A stretch of DNA of 64,000 nt from Pseudomonas nunensis (lineage in GTDB: Bacteria; Pseudomonadota; Gammaproteobacteria; Pseudomonadales; Pseudomonadaceae), in NCBI RefSeq assembly GCF_024296925.1, contig NZ_CP101125.1, forward strand, positions 4,032,501-4,096,500. Direction: 5' to 3'. The translations under genes and the position numbers were made by a program. This document shows positions 44,434 through 53,142 of the stretch, one piece after another; the first letter of the stretch is position 1; every line of letters begins with the position of its first letter. The notes under the pieces were generated by a model that was given only the letters and a program-made list of their open reading frames with translations, did not search any database and had not been told where the DNA came from.

Positions 44434-45436
44434 ATGGGCGCTGGGCAAAGATCGATTTCACTGGCACCGTGCGCAACAGCTCGCGTTTGCGCCACTGGTT
44501 GTCTTCCACGAAATTGATATGCAACAGTTTGCGATCCTCGGAGAAACTGGCGATCAGGTACGTCTGCTGGGATGCGCTGCCGCTGAGGAAGGTCGGCACG
44601 TTGCCCAGGTACAACAGCGCACCGCCGTCTTCATGGTAATGACCGGCAAAGATCGCCGTGACCTCGTACTTCGTGACCATGTCCTTGAAACGCTTGAGCT
44701 GGTCCCAGTTGCCTTTCCATTGGTCAGGGCTGTGCATGTTGACGATGATGGCGTAGCCCTGGGTTCGAGCCATCAGCAGGTCATTCTCCAGCCAATCCAG
44801 CGCATGGGTGATGTTGAACGTGGTCGGGTTCAACGGATGGGAAATTTTCACCTCATAGGTCGGCTCAAAGTTGAGTTGAACCAGATGCACTTCACCAATG
44901 TTCTTCGAATAGGCCAGACTGCCTGAATACAATCTGTTCAAGGGCCCGCCAGTCACTTTCAAATCAAACTCATCGACTGTTCCTTCATGATGTTCTTTAT
45001 AGTCAACAATACTTCCTGCAGCACAACTATTGGTAAAACAGTCATCGACATTATTGGCGTAATCGTGATTACCCAGCCCGTACAGGAAGTCTTTATCGAA
45101 GTATTTCTTCAACGTCGAATTGATATAGGAGCGCTGCCATCCGTGACCAAACGCGGTCATGTCGCCGTTGATCATCAAGGGCACCTCCGACTGTCCCCCC
45201 GACTGCTTCCGGAAATCGGCAATACTCGCGAACTGGCTTTCCACCAGCCATTTCGCGCGCTTTTCAAACTCGACGTCCAACTCGTCGTCCCGACGATCGG
45301 TCTTGTCCGTCCACGGATATTGGGGGTCGGATGCAAACACCATATGGCGAGGTGTATTTTCAATCGAATGCGCGAGAGAAGCGATCGACAATAAACCCAG
45401 GCCAGCAAGCAGGCTCGTCACTGTATTGATATTCAT
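44432..45436 (-). CDS. Secreted metallophosphoesterase (accessory gene)
   Basis: This 334-residue calcineurin-like phosphoesterase has a Sec signal peptide (MNINTVTSLLAGLGLLSIAS, cleaved near LAHS). Metal-site motifs are FASDPQYPW (about residue 34, DxQ in place of the usual DxH), INGDMTAFG (about 90), LGNHDYANN (about 115), NMHSPDQ and FAGHYHEDG (about 265). A periplasmic or extracellular phosphodiesterase or phosphatase is likely; the substrate is unknown. It interrupts the ccoP-ccoG order found in P. aeruginosa, has an AT-rich upstream region and uses codons such as AAT and ATA more than its neighbours. This suggests acquisition by transfer. Confidence 0.82.
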   Translation of the reverse strand: MNINTVTSLLAGLGLLSIASLAHSIENTPRHMVFASDPQYPWTDKTDRRDDELDVEFEKRAKWLVESQFASIADFRKQSGGQSEVPLMINGDMTAFGHGWQRSYINSTLKKYFDKDFLYGLGNHDYANNVDDCFTNSCAAGSIVDYKEHHEGTVDEFDLKVTGGPLNRLYSGSLAYSKNIGEVHLVQLNFEPTYEVKISHPLNPTTFNITHALDWLENDLLMARTQGYAIIVNMHSPDQWKGNWDQLKRFKDMVTKYEVTAIFAGHYHEDGGALLYLGNVPTFLSGSASQQTYLIASFSEDRKLLHINFVEDNQWRKRELLRTVPVKSIFAQRP

Positions 45437-45990
45437 AGAATTCCATTTCCTTTATTCTTTAATAAGCGCACAACCCGTTTGCGCTGCACCACTGCAAACT
45501 ATTCGAGAACCCAATAAATTACAAACATCAGATCGCAACTAATTAATATGAATATATGTCCGCAACTTCCAAAGTAAAGTTATCAAGAAGAGCGATTCAT
45601 TCACAGGTAATCACCAAAGAAGAAATGACCTGTCCTATTCTGGAATCAGCTATCTCAGCCACTTCAAGCAATCCTTTAATTCCGGCGCTGGCGCCTGGAA
45701 ACTGCACGGGCGGCCTGGGTGGTGGTCGCCTCCCTTGAACGTGACCGCGCCTTCGCACAGTGCAGCGCCAACGCGCTTCTCTCGAAGCACATCGTGGATC
45801 GTCTATAGTCAATTGATCTGGATCATGCTTTGTTACATCTGCTACACCATCCAGGCTTTTCCCCCAACGCGACCAAAGGTCGCACCCTTGAGCTAGAGCG
45901 ACAGGCGTATCATTGCGCCACTGCAACACCTCTTTTTGACCGCGGTCGGCACGTACTGACCGAGGCATTTTTCCACTGCCGTGGGATGCA
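45437..45990. other. Intergenic region between phosphoesterase and ccoG
   Basis: The first ~170 bases are clearly AT-rich (45437-45610), unlike the rest of the window, and should hold the phosphoesterase promoter. GC content then returns to normal. The candidate ANR box of ccoG is at 45813-45826. Short frames here have no recognisable content. Confidence 0.65.
45813..45826 (+). promoter_or_regulatory. Candidate ANR box for ccoGHIS
   Basis: TTGAT-CTGG-ATCAT matches the ANR consensus at nine of ten positions, 164 bases before the ccoG ATG. Confidence 0.7.
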
Positions 45991-47409
45991 ATGATGAGCA
46001 ATCAGATTCCGGTACACGACGTTACCCCGCCTGCCAAGAACGCGAACAACAGCGTTGACCTCTACGCCTCTCGAGAAAAGATCTACACCCGCGCCTTCAC
46101 CGGTCTGTTCCGCAACTTGCGGATGATGGGCGGGGCCGGTTTGTTCCTGCTGTATTTCGGTACGGTGTGGTTGAACTGGGGCGGCCACCAGGCCGTCTGG
46201 TGGAACCTGCCGGAACGTAAATTTTTCATTTTTGGCGCGACCTTCTGGCCCCAGGATTTCATCCTGCTCTCGGGCCTGCTGATCATCAGCGCCTTCGGTC
46301 TGTTCTTCATTACGGTGTACGCCGGGCGTGTCTGGTGCGGCTATACCTGCCCGCAAAGCGTCTGGACCTGGATTTTCATGTGGTGCGAGAAGGTCACCGA
46401 AGGCGACCGCAACCAACGCATCAAGCTCGACAAGGCGCCGATGAGCGCCAACAAATTCCTGCGCAAATTCAGCAAACACTCGATGTGGCTGTTGATCGGT
46501 TTTGTCACCGGCATGACCTTCGTCGGGTACTTCTCGCCGATCCGCGAACTGACCATCGACTTCTTCACCGGCGAGGCGGATGGCTGGTCGTACTTCTGGG
46601 TCGGTTTCTTCACCCTCGCCACCTACGGCAATGCCGGCTGGTTGCGCGAGCAAGTGTGCATCTACATGTGCCCGTACGCGCGCTTCCAGAGCGTGATGTT
46701 CGACAAGGACACCCTGATCGTCTCCTACGACCCGCGTCGCGGCGAATCCCGTGGCCCGCGCAAAAAAGGCGTGGACTACAAGGCTCAGGGCCTGGGCGAT
46801 TGCATCGACTGCACCATGTGCGTCCAGGTCTGCCCGACCGGTATCGACATCCGCGACGGCCTGCAGATCGAGTGCATCGGTTGCGCCGCGTGCATCGATG
46901 CCTGCGACAGCATCATGGACAAGATGGAGTACCCGCGCGGCCTGATCAGCTACACCACCGAGCACAACCTGTCCGGGCAGAAAACCCATAAACTGCGCCC
47001 GCGCCTGATCGGCTATGCGGTAGTGCTGCTGACCATGATCGGCTTGCTGGTGACTGCATTCGTCATGCGTTCGCTGGTGGGCTTCGACGTCAGCAAGGAC
47101 CGCGTGCTGTACCGCGAGAACGCCGAAGGCCGGATCGAAAACGTCTACAGCCTGAAGATCATGAACAAGGACCAGCGCGACCACACTTACCTGCTGGAAG
47201 CCAGCGGCCTGCCGGACCTCAAGCTGCAAGGCAAGCGCGAGATCAAAGTCGCCGCCGGGGAAATTTTCAGCCAGCCGGTGGAATTGTCCAGCGCGCCGGA
47301 GCAATTGCCATCGAGCACCAATGAGGTGAAATTCACCCTCAAGGATGCCGATGACGACAGCGTCCACGTTGAAGCCAAGAGCCGATTCATCGGCCCACAA
47401 ATTCGTTGA
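45991..47409 (+). CDS. ccoG: Cytochrome oxidase assembly iron-sulfur protein CcoG
   Basis: This 472-residue protein has about five membrane helices and two cytoplasmic [4Fe-4S] ferredoxin motifs, CIDCTMCVQVCPTGIDIR and CIGCAACIDACD (about residues 271-310). A C-terminal immunoglobulin-like periplasmic domain (IG-like, about 350-470) follows the last helix. CcoG (RdxA/FixG) reduces Cu(II) for delivery to the cbb3 CuB site. ATGATG gives two possible starts (45991 or 45994) after GGGATGCA. It heads the ccoGHIS assembly cluster. Confidence 0.95.
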   Translation: MMSNQIPVHDVTPPAKNANNSVDLYASREKIYTRAFTGLFRNLRMMGGAGLFLLYFGTVWLNWGGHQAVWWNLPERKFFIFGATFWPQDFILLSGLLIISAFGLFFITVYAGRVWCGYTCPQSVWTWIFMWCEKVTEGDRNQRIKLDKAPMSANKFLRKFSKHSMWLLIGFVTGMTFVGYFSPIRELTIDFFTGEADGWSYFWVGFFTLATYGNAGWLREQVCIYMCPYARFQSVMFDKDTLIVSYDPRRGESRGPRKKGVDYKAQGLGDCIDCTMCVQVCPTGIDIRDGLQIECIGCAACIDACDSIMDKMEYPRGLISYTTEHNLSGQKTHKLRPRLIGYAVVLLTMIGLLVTAFVMRSLVGFDVSKDRVLYRENAEGRIENVYSLKIMNKDQRDHTYLLEASGLPDLKLQGKREIKVAAGEIFSQPVELSSAPEQLPSSTNEVKFTLKDADDDSVHVEAKSRFIGPQIR

Positions 47410-47420
47410 GAGAAGTGATC

Positions 47421-47963
47421 ATGCCCGCAGCAACTGCCGCAAGCCCTTGGTACAAGCATCTTTGGCCGTGGATCATCATCGGGATTCTGGCCTGCTCGGT
47501 GACCCTGACCCTGTCGATGGTGACCATCGCCGTGAACAACCCGGACAACCTGGTCAACGACAATTACTACGAGGCGGGCAAAGGCATCAATCGTTCGCTG
47601 GACCGCGAACTGCTGGCCCAGACCCTGCAACTGCGCGCCAAGGTGCATCTGGATGAGCTGACCGGTGAAGTCGACCTGCGCCTGAGCGGCAACAGCCAGC
47701 CCAAGACCGTCGAACTGAACCTGATCTCGCCGACCCAGCCGGAGAAGGATCGCAAGATCACCCTGACCCGCAGTGAAACCGAACAGGGCCGCTACATCGG
47801 CCAGATGAGCGACCAGGTCGAAGGTCGTCGCTTTGTCGAATTGCTGGGCGTGCAGGACGACAAGACCTGGCGCATGTTCGAAGAAGAACAGGTCAGCCAC
47901 GATAAAGACCTGCTGCTGGGCGATGAACCGCTGCAAGGCGCGGAAGACCTGAAGAGACCGTAA
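47421..47963 (+). CDS. ccoH: FixH/CcoH family cbb3 assembly protein
   Basis: This 180-residue protein has one N-terminal membrane helix (WIIIGILACSVTLTLSMVTIAV, about 17-38) then a periplasmic FixH domain with NPDNLVNDNYYEAGKGINRS. CcoH binds CcoNOQP during assembly. The ATG at 47421 lies 11 bases after the ccoG stop, so the two are co-transcribed. A REP-like pair separates it from ccoI. Confidence 0.92.
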   Translation: MPAATAASPWYKHLWPWIIIGILACSVTLTLSMVTIAVNNPDNLVNDNYYEAGKGINRSLDRELLAQTLQLRAKVHLDELTGEVDLRLSGNSQPKTVELNLISPTQPEKDRKITLTRSETEQGRYIGQMSDQVEGRRFVELLGVQDDKTWRMFEEEQVSHDKDLLLGDEPLQGAEDLKRP

Positions 47964-47965
47964 AT

Positions 47966-48096
47966 CCTGCAAAACCTGTAAAACCTGCAAAACCTGTAGG
48001 AGCTGTCGAGTGAAACGAGGCTGCGATCTCTTGATCTTGCTTTTGAAAACAACATCAAAAGATCGCAGCCTCGTTTCACTCGACAGCTCCTACGGG
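47966..48096. repeat. AAAACCTG tandem repeat and REP-like inverted pair
   Basis: A 9-bp repeat of the type CCTGYAAAA occurs four times (47967-47999). It runs into two inverted arms of about 42 bases (47995-48034 and 48055-48096) of the GTAGGAGCTGTCGAGTGAAA family. It splits ccoH from ccoI. Confidence 0.8.
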
Positions 48097-48130
48097 GATG
48101 AGGCCATCCCGGAAGACATAGATCCACATC

Positions 48131-50581
48131 ATGACCACCCCAACCCCCTGCTACCACTGCGCCCTGCCCGTCCCGGCCGGCAGCCGCTTCACCGCCGTTG
48201 TCCTCGGTGAAACCCGCGAGCTCTGCTGCCCGGGTTGCCAGGCCGTGGCTGAGGCCATCGTGGCCGGAGGTCTGGAAAGTTATTACCAGCATCGCAGCGA
48301 AGCCTCGGCCAACCCCGAATCCCTTCCCGTGCAACTGGTGGACGAACTGGCGCTGTACGACCGCGCCGACGTCCAACAACCCTTCGTTCGTCACGAAGGC
48401 GAACTCGCTGAAACCACACTGTTGATGGAAGGCATCAGCTGCGCTGCCTGCGGCTGGTTGATCGAGAAACACCTGCGCAGCTTGCCGGCGGTGGCCGAGG
48501 CGCGGCTGAACCTGTCCAACCATCGCCTGCATGTGCGCTGGGCCGACGCCCAATTGCCGCTTAGCCAGGTGCTCGGCGAACTGCGCCACATCGGTTACGT
48601 CGCCCACCCTTATCAGGCCGACCGCGCCAGCGAACAACTGGCCAGCGAAAACCGTCTGGCCCTGCGCCAACTCGGTGTCGCCGGGCTGCTGTGGTTCCAG
48701 GCGATGATGGCGACCATGGCCACCTGGCCGGAATTCAATATCGACCTCAGCCCGGAACTGCACACCATCCTGCGCTGGGTCGCGCTGTTCCTGACCACAC
48801 CCATCGTGTTCTACAGCTGCGCGCCGTTCTTCAAAGGCGCGATGCGCGACCTGCGCACCCGTCACCTGACCATGGACGTCTCGGTGTCGCTGGCAATCGG
48901 CAGCGCGTATCTCGCCGGGATCTGGACCTCGATCACCGGAGTCGGCGAGCTGTACTTTGACGCTGTCGGCATGTTCGCGCTATTCCTGCTGGCCGGACGA
49001 TACCTGGAACGTCGCGCCCGGGAACGCACCGCCGCAGCCACCGCGCAACTCGTCAATCTGCTGCCCGCTTCTTGCCTGCGTCTGAGTGCCGACGGCCAGA
49101 GCGAGCGAATCCTGCTCAGCGAATTGCGCGTCGGCGATCACGTGCTGGTGCATCCCGGTGCAGTCCTGCCGGCCGATGGCAAGATCCTCGACGGCCAGTC
49201 GAGCATCGACGAATCCCTGCTCACCGGCGAATACCTGCCGCAACCGCGCACCCTCGGCGATGCGGTTACCGCCGGGACCCTGAACGTTGAAGGCGCGTTG
49301 ACCGTTGAAGTATTAGCGCTGGGTCATGACACGCGACTTTCCGCCATCGTTCGCCTGCTCGACCGCGCCCAAGCCGAAAAACCGCGCCTGGCGGAAATCG
49401 CCGACCGCGCCGCCCAATGGTTCCTGCTGCTGTCGCTGATCGCCGCCGCCGCCATCGGCCTGTTGTGGTGGGAACTGGATTCGTCGCGAGCGTTCTGGAT
49501 CGTGCTGGCGATGCTGGTGGCGACTTGCCCGTGCGCCTTGTCGCTGGCCACGCCGACCGCGCTGACCGCCGCCACCGGCACGCTGCACAAACTTGGCTTA
49601 TTGCTGACCCGTGGTCATGTGCTGGAAGGCCTGAATCAGATCGACACGGTGATTTTCGACAAGACCGGCACGCTGACTGAAGGTCGGCTGGCGCTGCGTT
49701 CGATTCGCCCGCTCGGCTCACTCGGCAGCGATGAGTGCCTGAGCCTCGCGGCAGCCTTGGAAAACCGTTCCGAACACCCGATCGCCCGGGCATTTGGTCG
49801 CGCCCCTTTGGCCGCCGAAGAAGTCCTCAGCACGCCAGGGCTCGGCCTTGAAGGCTTGGTCGGTGAGCAACGTCTACGCATCGGCCAGCCGGGCTTTGTC
49901 TGCGAACTTAGTGGCGCCAGCGTGCCGCTGATGCCGAATGAAGCCGGGCAATGGCTGCTGCTCGGTGACAGCTTCGGGCCGCTAGCGTGGTTTGTCCTCG
50001 ACGACCGTTTGCGCGCCGACGCCCCGGCCCTGCTCGCGGCGTGCAAAGCGCGCGGCTGGCGCACATTGTTGCTGTCCGGCGACAGTTCGCCAATGGTCGC
50101 CAGCGTCGCCGCTGAATTGGGTATCGACGAGGCCCGTGGCGGCTTGCGTCCCGATGACAAGTTGCAAGTGCTGCAACAGCTGCACAAGGAAGGTCGCAAG
50201 GTGTTGATGCTCGGTGACGGGGTCAACGATGTGCCGGTACTGGCGGCGGCTGATATCAGCGTGGCCATGGGCTCGGCCACCGACCTGGCGAAAACCAGCG
50301 CCGATGCGGTGCTGCTGTCCAACCGCCTCGACGCCTTGGTGCAAGCCTTCAGCCTGGCGCGGCGCACCCGTCGGGTAATCATCGAGAACCTGCTGTGGGC
50401 CGGGCTGTACAATGGCCTCATGTTGCCGTTCGCCGCCCTCGGCTGGATCACTCCGGTGTGGGCCGCGGTCGGCATGTCGATCAGTTCGTTGACCGTGGTG
50501 CTCAACGCCTTGCGCCTGACTCGGATGCCGAGCACGCCCAAGGCCAGCGCCACGCCAGAAACCCGCCCGCTGCCGGCCTGA
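48131..50581 (+). CDS. ccoI: Copper-transporting P-type ATPase for cbb3 assembly
   Basis: This 816-residue P1B-type ATPase exports copper across the inner membrane for the cbb3 CuB centre. The N-terminus has a CYHC/CCPGC cluster and a heavy-metal domain with GISCAACGWL (about 100-109). The core has DGQSSIDESLLTGE (actuator), the CPC channel motif ATCPCALSLATP (about 465), the phosphorylated Asp of FDKTGTLTEG (about 510), an SEHPIAR nucleotide site and GDGVNDVPVL (about 696). Its place in the cco cluster fits CcoI/FixI rather than the detoxifying CopA. Start at 48131. Confidence 0.95.
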   Translation: MTTPTPCYHCALPVPAGSRFTAVVLGETRELCCPGCQAVAEAIVAGGLESYYQHRSEASANPESLPVQLVDELALYDRADVQQPFVRHEGELAETTLLMEGISCAACGWLIEKHLRSLPAVAEARLNLSNHRLHVRWADAQLPLSQVLGELRHIGYVAHPYQADRASEQLASENRLALRQLGVAGLLWFQAMMATMATWPEFNIDLSPELHTILRWVALFLTTPIVFYSCAPFFKGAMRDLRTRHLTMDVSVSLAIGSAYLAGIWTSITGVGELYFDAVGMFALFLLAGRYLERRARERTAAATAQLVNLLPASCLRLSADGQSERILLSELRVGDHVLVHPGAVLPADGKILDGQSSIDESLLTGEYLPQPRTLGDAVTAGTLNVEGALTVEVLALGHDTRLSAIVRLLDRAQAEKPRLAEIADRAAQWFLLLSLIAAAAIGLLWWELDSSRAFWIVLAMLVATCPCALSLATPTALTAATGTLHKLGLLLTRGHVLEGLNQIDTVIFDKTGTLTEGRLALRSIRPLGSLGSDECLSLAAALENRSEHPIARAFGRAPLAAEEVLSTPGLGLEGLVGEQRLRIGQPGFVCELSGASVPLMPNEAGQWLLLGDSFGPLAWFVLDDRLRADAPALLAACKARGWRTLLLSGDSSPMVASVAAELGIDEARGGLRPDDKLQVLQQLHKEGRKVLMLGDGVNDVPVLAAADISVAMGSATDLAKTSADAVLLSNRLDALVQAFSLARRTRRVIIENLLWAGLYNGLMLPFAALGWITPVWAAVGMSISSLTVVLNALRLTRMPSTPKASATPETRPLPA

Positions 50582-50605
50582 GCCGCGCGGGCATGGAGCG
50601 TTCTC

Positions 50606-50824
50606 ATGCCAGCTCTTTACGTGATGATCCCGGCAGCGCTGCTGATCGTGGCCATCGCCGTCTACATCTTCTTCTGGGCGGTCGACAGCGGTCAGTACGA
50701 CGACCTCGACGGCCCGGCCCACAGCATTCTGTTCGACGACCAAGACCCGAACCATACCGCGGCGGTCGATGAGGCCAGCGGCCATCCGGCCAAACCGGAC
50801 GACAAGGCGCCACCCCATGCTTGA
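50606..50824 (+). CDS. ccoS: cbb3 oxidase maturation protein CcoS
   Basis: This 72-residue protein has one membrane helix (MIPAALLIVAIAVYIFFWAV) followed by the CcoS signature DSGQYDDLDGPAHSILFDD. CcoS is needed for insertion of cofactors into cbb3 oxidase. GGAG precedes the ATG. Its 3' end overlaps the next gene by eight bases. Confidence 0.93.
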   Translation: MPALYVMIPAALLIVAIAVYIFFWAVDSGQYDDLDGPAHSILFDDQDPNHTAAVDEASGHPAKPDDKAPPHA

Positions 50825-51500
50825 ACTGGCGCCACTGCTGGTGTCTGCGGTGATCCTGGGCCTGCTCGGTGGCGGACATTGCCTGGGCATGTGCGGCGGC
50901 TTGATGGGCGCGCTGACCCTGGCGATTCCCAAGGAGCAACGCAGCCGGCGCTTCCGCTTGCTGCTGGCCTACAACCTCGGGCGAATTCTCAGCTACGCCA
51001 CCGCCGGCCTGCTGATCGGCCTGGCCGGCTGGGCGGTGGCCAACAGCCCGGCGGCGATGTTTATGCGCGTCATCGCCGGGTTGCTGCTGATCAGCATGGG
51101 CCTGTACCTGGCCGGCTGGTGGAGCGGTCTGACCCGCATCGAAAGCCTCGGTCGCGGCCTGTGGCGGCATATCCAGCCGATTGCCAACAAACTGTTGCCG
51201 GTGTCGAGCCTGCCTCGCGCGTTGTTGCTGGGCGCGCTCTGGGGCTGGTTGCCGTGCGGGCTGGTTTACAGCACGTTGTTGTGGGCGGCGAGCCAGGGTA
51301 ATGCGCTCGATAGTGGGCTGTTGATGTTGGCATTCGGGTTGGGGACGTGGCCGGTGTTGCTCGCGACAGGACTGGCGGCCGAGCGCGTTACGGCGCTGTT
51401 GCGCAAGCGCAGTGTGCGGATGAGTGGCGGGTTGCTGGTGATACTGTTCGGGATCTGGACATTGCCGGGGCCGCATCAGCATTGGTTGATGGGGCATTAG
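50817..51500 (+). CDS. TauE/SafE- or DsbD-like membrane protein of the cco cluster
   Basis: This 227-residue protein has six predicted membrane helices and the motifs LGGGHCLGMCGGLMGAL (about 16-32) and GWLPCGLVYSTLLWA (about 143-157). These Cys/Pro motifs are typical of the DsbD_2 or UreH-like family, often annotated as sulfite exporter TauE/SafE. Linkage to ccoS (eight-base overlap) suggests a role in cbb3 assembly, perhaps in copper or thiol handling; that is inference. The ATG at 50817 was chosen over an in-frame ATG at 50769 inside ccoS. Confidence 0.85.
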   Translation: MLELAPLLVSAVILGLLGGGHCLGMCGGLMGALTLAIPKEQRSRRFRLLLAYNLGRILSYATAGLLIGLAGWAVANSPAAMFMRVIAGLLLISMGLYLAGWWSGLTRIESLGRGLWRHIQPIANKLLPVSSLPRALLLGALWGWLPCGLVYSTLLWAASQGNALDSGLLMLAFGLGTWPVLLATGLAAERVTALLRKRSVRMSGGLLVILFGIWTLPGPHQHWLMGH

Positions 51501-51508
51501 ATCGCAGC

Positions 51509-51660
51509 CCTGTAGCAGCTGACGAGCCTGCGAGGCTGCGTTCGGCGGCGAAGCCGTCGTGAAATCAGGCAGTGCGGTGTATCTGGATGATCTGGTACTC
51601 AGGGTTTACGACGGCTTCGCCGCCGAACGCAGCCTCGCGGGCTCGGCAGCTGCTACAGGG
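51509..51660. repeat. REP-like inverted pair, GCAGCCTCG family
   Basis: Inverted copies at about 51511-51560 and 51607-51658 share GTAGCAGCTG and the GAGGCTGCGTTCGGCGGCGA core with the pair at 16805-16958. Confidence 0.8.
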
Positions 51661-51681
51661 CGATGGTTGGCAATGACACCG

Positions 51682-51695
51682 TTGATGCAAATCAA
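51682..51695 (+). promoter_or_regulatory. ANR box upstream of hemN (perfect consensus)
   Basis: TTGAT-GCAA-ATCAA is an exact match to the FNR/ANR consensus. With the site centred at -41.5, a start near 51730 and a weak -10 (TAGACT, 51718-51723) fit class II activation. Confidence 0.9.
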
Positions 51696-51759
51696 GATGC
51701 CCCAACGCCGCACCCCATAGACTCGCAGCCACTGCAAGCCTATCCGGGGGAATGCCCGC

Positions 51760-53142
51760 ATGCTCGACGCCATTCGTTGGGACACCGATCTGATTCGCCG
51801 TTACGACCTGTCGGGGCCGCGCTATACCTCGTACCCGACCGCCGTTCAATTCACCAGCCAGGTCGGCACGTTCGACCTGTTTCATGCCTTGCGTGACAGC
51901 CGCAAAGCGCTACGGCCGCTGTCGTTGTATGTGCACGTGCCGTTCTGCGCGAACATTTGCTACTACTGCGCCTGCAACAAAGTCATCACCAAGGACCGCG
52001 GTCGCGCACTTCCCTACTTGCAGCGCCTGGAGCAGGAGATCCAGTTGATCGCCTGCCACCTGGACCCCGCGCAAAAAGTCGAGCAACTGCATTTCGGCGG
52101 CGGCACCCCGACTTTTCTCAGTCACGACGAACTGCGCCAGTTGATGGCTCAGTTGCGCAAGCATTTCAATCTGCTGGACGACGATTCCGGCGACTACGGC
52201 ATCGAAATCGACCCGCGTGAGGCCGACTGGTCAACCATGGGTCTGCTGCGGGAATTGGGTTTCAACCGGGTCAGTATCGGCCTGCAAGACCTCGACCCGG
52301 CTGTGCAACGCGCGGTCAATCGCCTGCAAAGCCTGGAAGAAACCCGCGCCGTGATCGACGCCGCGCGAACCTTGCAGTTTCGTTCGATCAACATCGACCT
52401 GATCTACGGCTTGCCGCGCCAGACGCCCGAAAACTTCGCCCGCACGGTGGATGAAGTCATCGCCCTGCAACCGGACCGGCTCTCGGTATTCAACTACGCG
52501 CACCTGCCGGAACGCTTCATGCCGCAGCGGCGGATCAACACTGCCGAACTGCCAACCCCGGCGCAGAAACTGGAGATGCTCCAGGGCACCATCGAACAAC
52601 TGACCAAGGCTGGTTATCGCTACATCGGCATGGACCACTTCGCCCTGCCCGACGATGAACTGGCGATTGCCCAGGAAGAATCGACCCTGCAACGCAACTT
52701 CCAGGGCTACACCACTCACGGGCATTGCGATTTGATTGGGCTTGGGGTGTCGGCGATCAGCCAGATCGGCGACCTGTACTGCCAGAACACCAGTGATTTG
52801 AACCTGTACCAAAACACCCTGGCTTCGGCGCAACTGGCGACCAACCGTGGCCTGCTGTGCAACGCCGACGACCGCTTGCGACGAGCCGTGATTCAGCAGT
52901 TGATCTGCCATTTCAGCCTGGAATTCGCCGGGATCGAACAGGCCTTCAATATCGATTTCCGTGGCTACTTCGCCGAACTCTGGCCGCAATTGCAGGCGAT
53001 GGCCAAGGACGGCCTGATCGAACTGGACAGCGAGCGGATCACCGTTCTTCCCGCCGGACGTTTGCTGGTGCGTTCGGTGTGCATGGTGTTCGATGCCTAC
53101 CTGGAACAGCAGAATCGTCAGCGCTTTTCCCGGGTGATTTAA
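51760..53142 (+). CDS. hemN: Oxygen-independent coproporphyrinogen III oxidase
   Basis: This 460-residue radical-SAM enzyme makes protoporphyrinogen IX for heme without oxygen. The iron-sulfur motif is Cys63-x3-Cys67-x2-Cys70 in PFCANICYYCACNK. Also visible are LHFGGGTPTFLS (SAM-binding), GIEIDPREA and YRYIGMDHFALPDDELA, and a C-terminal HemN_C domain. A perfect ANR box lies 65 bases upstream of the start. As in P. aeruginosa (PA1546), it is close to anr. The stop overlaps the convergent gene at 53139 by four bases. Confidence 0.97.
   Translation: MLDAIRWDTDLIRRYDLSGPRYTSYPTAVQFTSQVGTFDLFHALRDSRKALRPLSLYVHVPFCANICYYCACNKVITKDRGRALPYLQRLEQEIQLIACHLDPAQKVEQLHFGGGTPTFLSHDELRQLMAQLRKHFNLLDDDSGDYGIEIDPREADWSTMGLLRELGFNRVSIGLQDLDPAVQRAVNRLQSLEETRAVIDAARTLQFRSINIDLIYGLPRQTPENFARTVDEVIALQPDRLSVFNYAHLPERFMPQRRINTAELPTPAQKLEMLQGTIEQLTKAGYRYIGMDHFALPDDELAIAQEESTLQRNFQGYTTHGHCDLIGLGVSAISQIGDLYCQNTSDLNLYQNTLASAQLATNRGLLCNADDRLRRAVIQQLICHFSLEFAGIEQAFNIDFRGYFAELWPQLQAMAKDGLIELDSERITVLPAGRLLVRSVCMVFDAYLEQQNRQRFSRVI

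Noticed and set aside
45556..45738. 60-codon plus-strand frame upstream of ccoG
   Set aside because: Composition and context give no support; it spans the edge of the AT-rich region.
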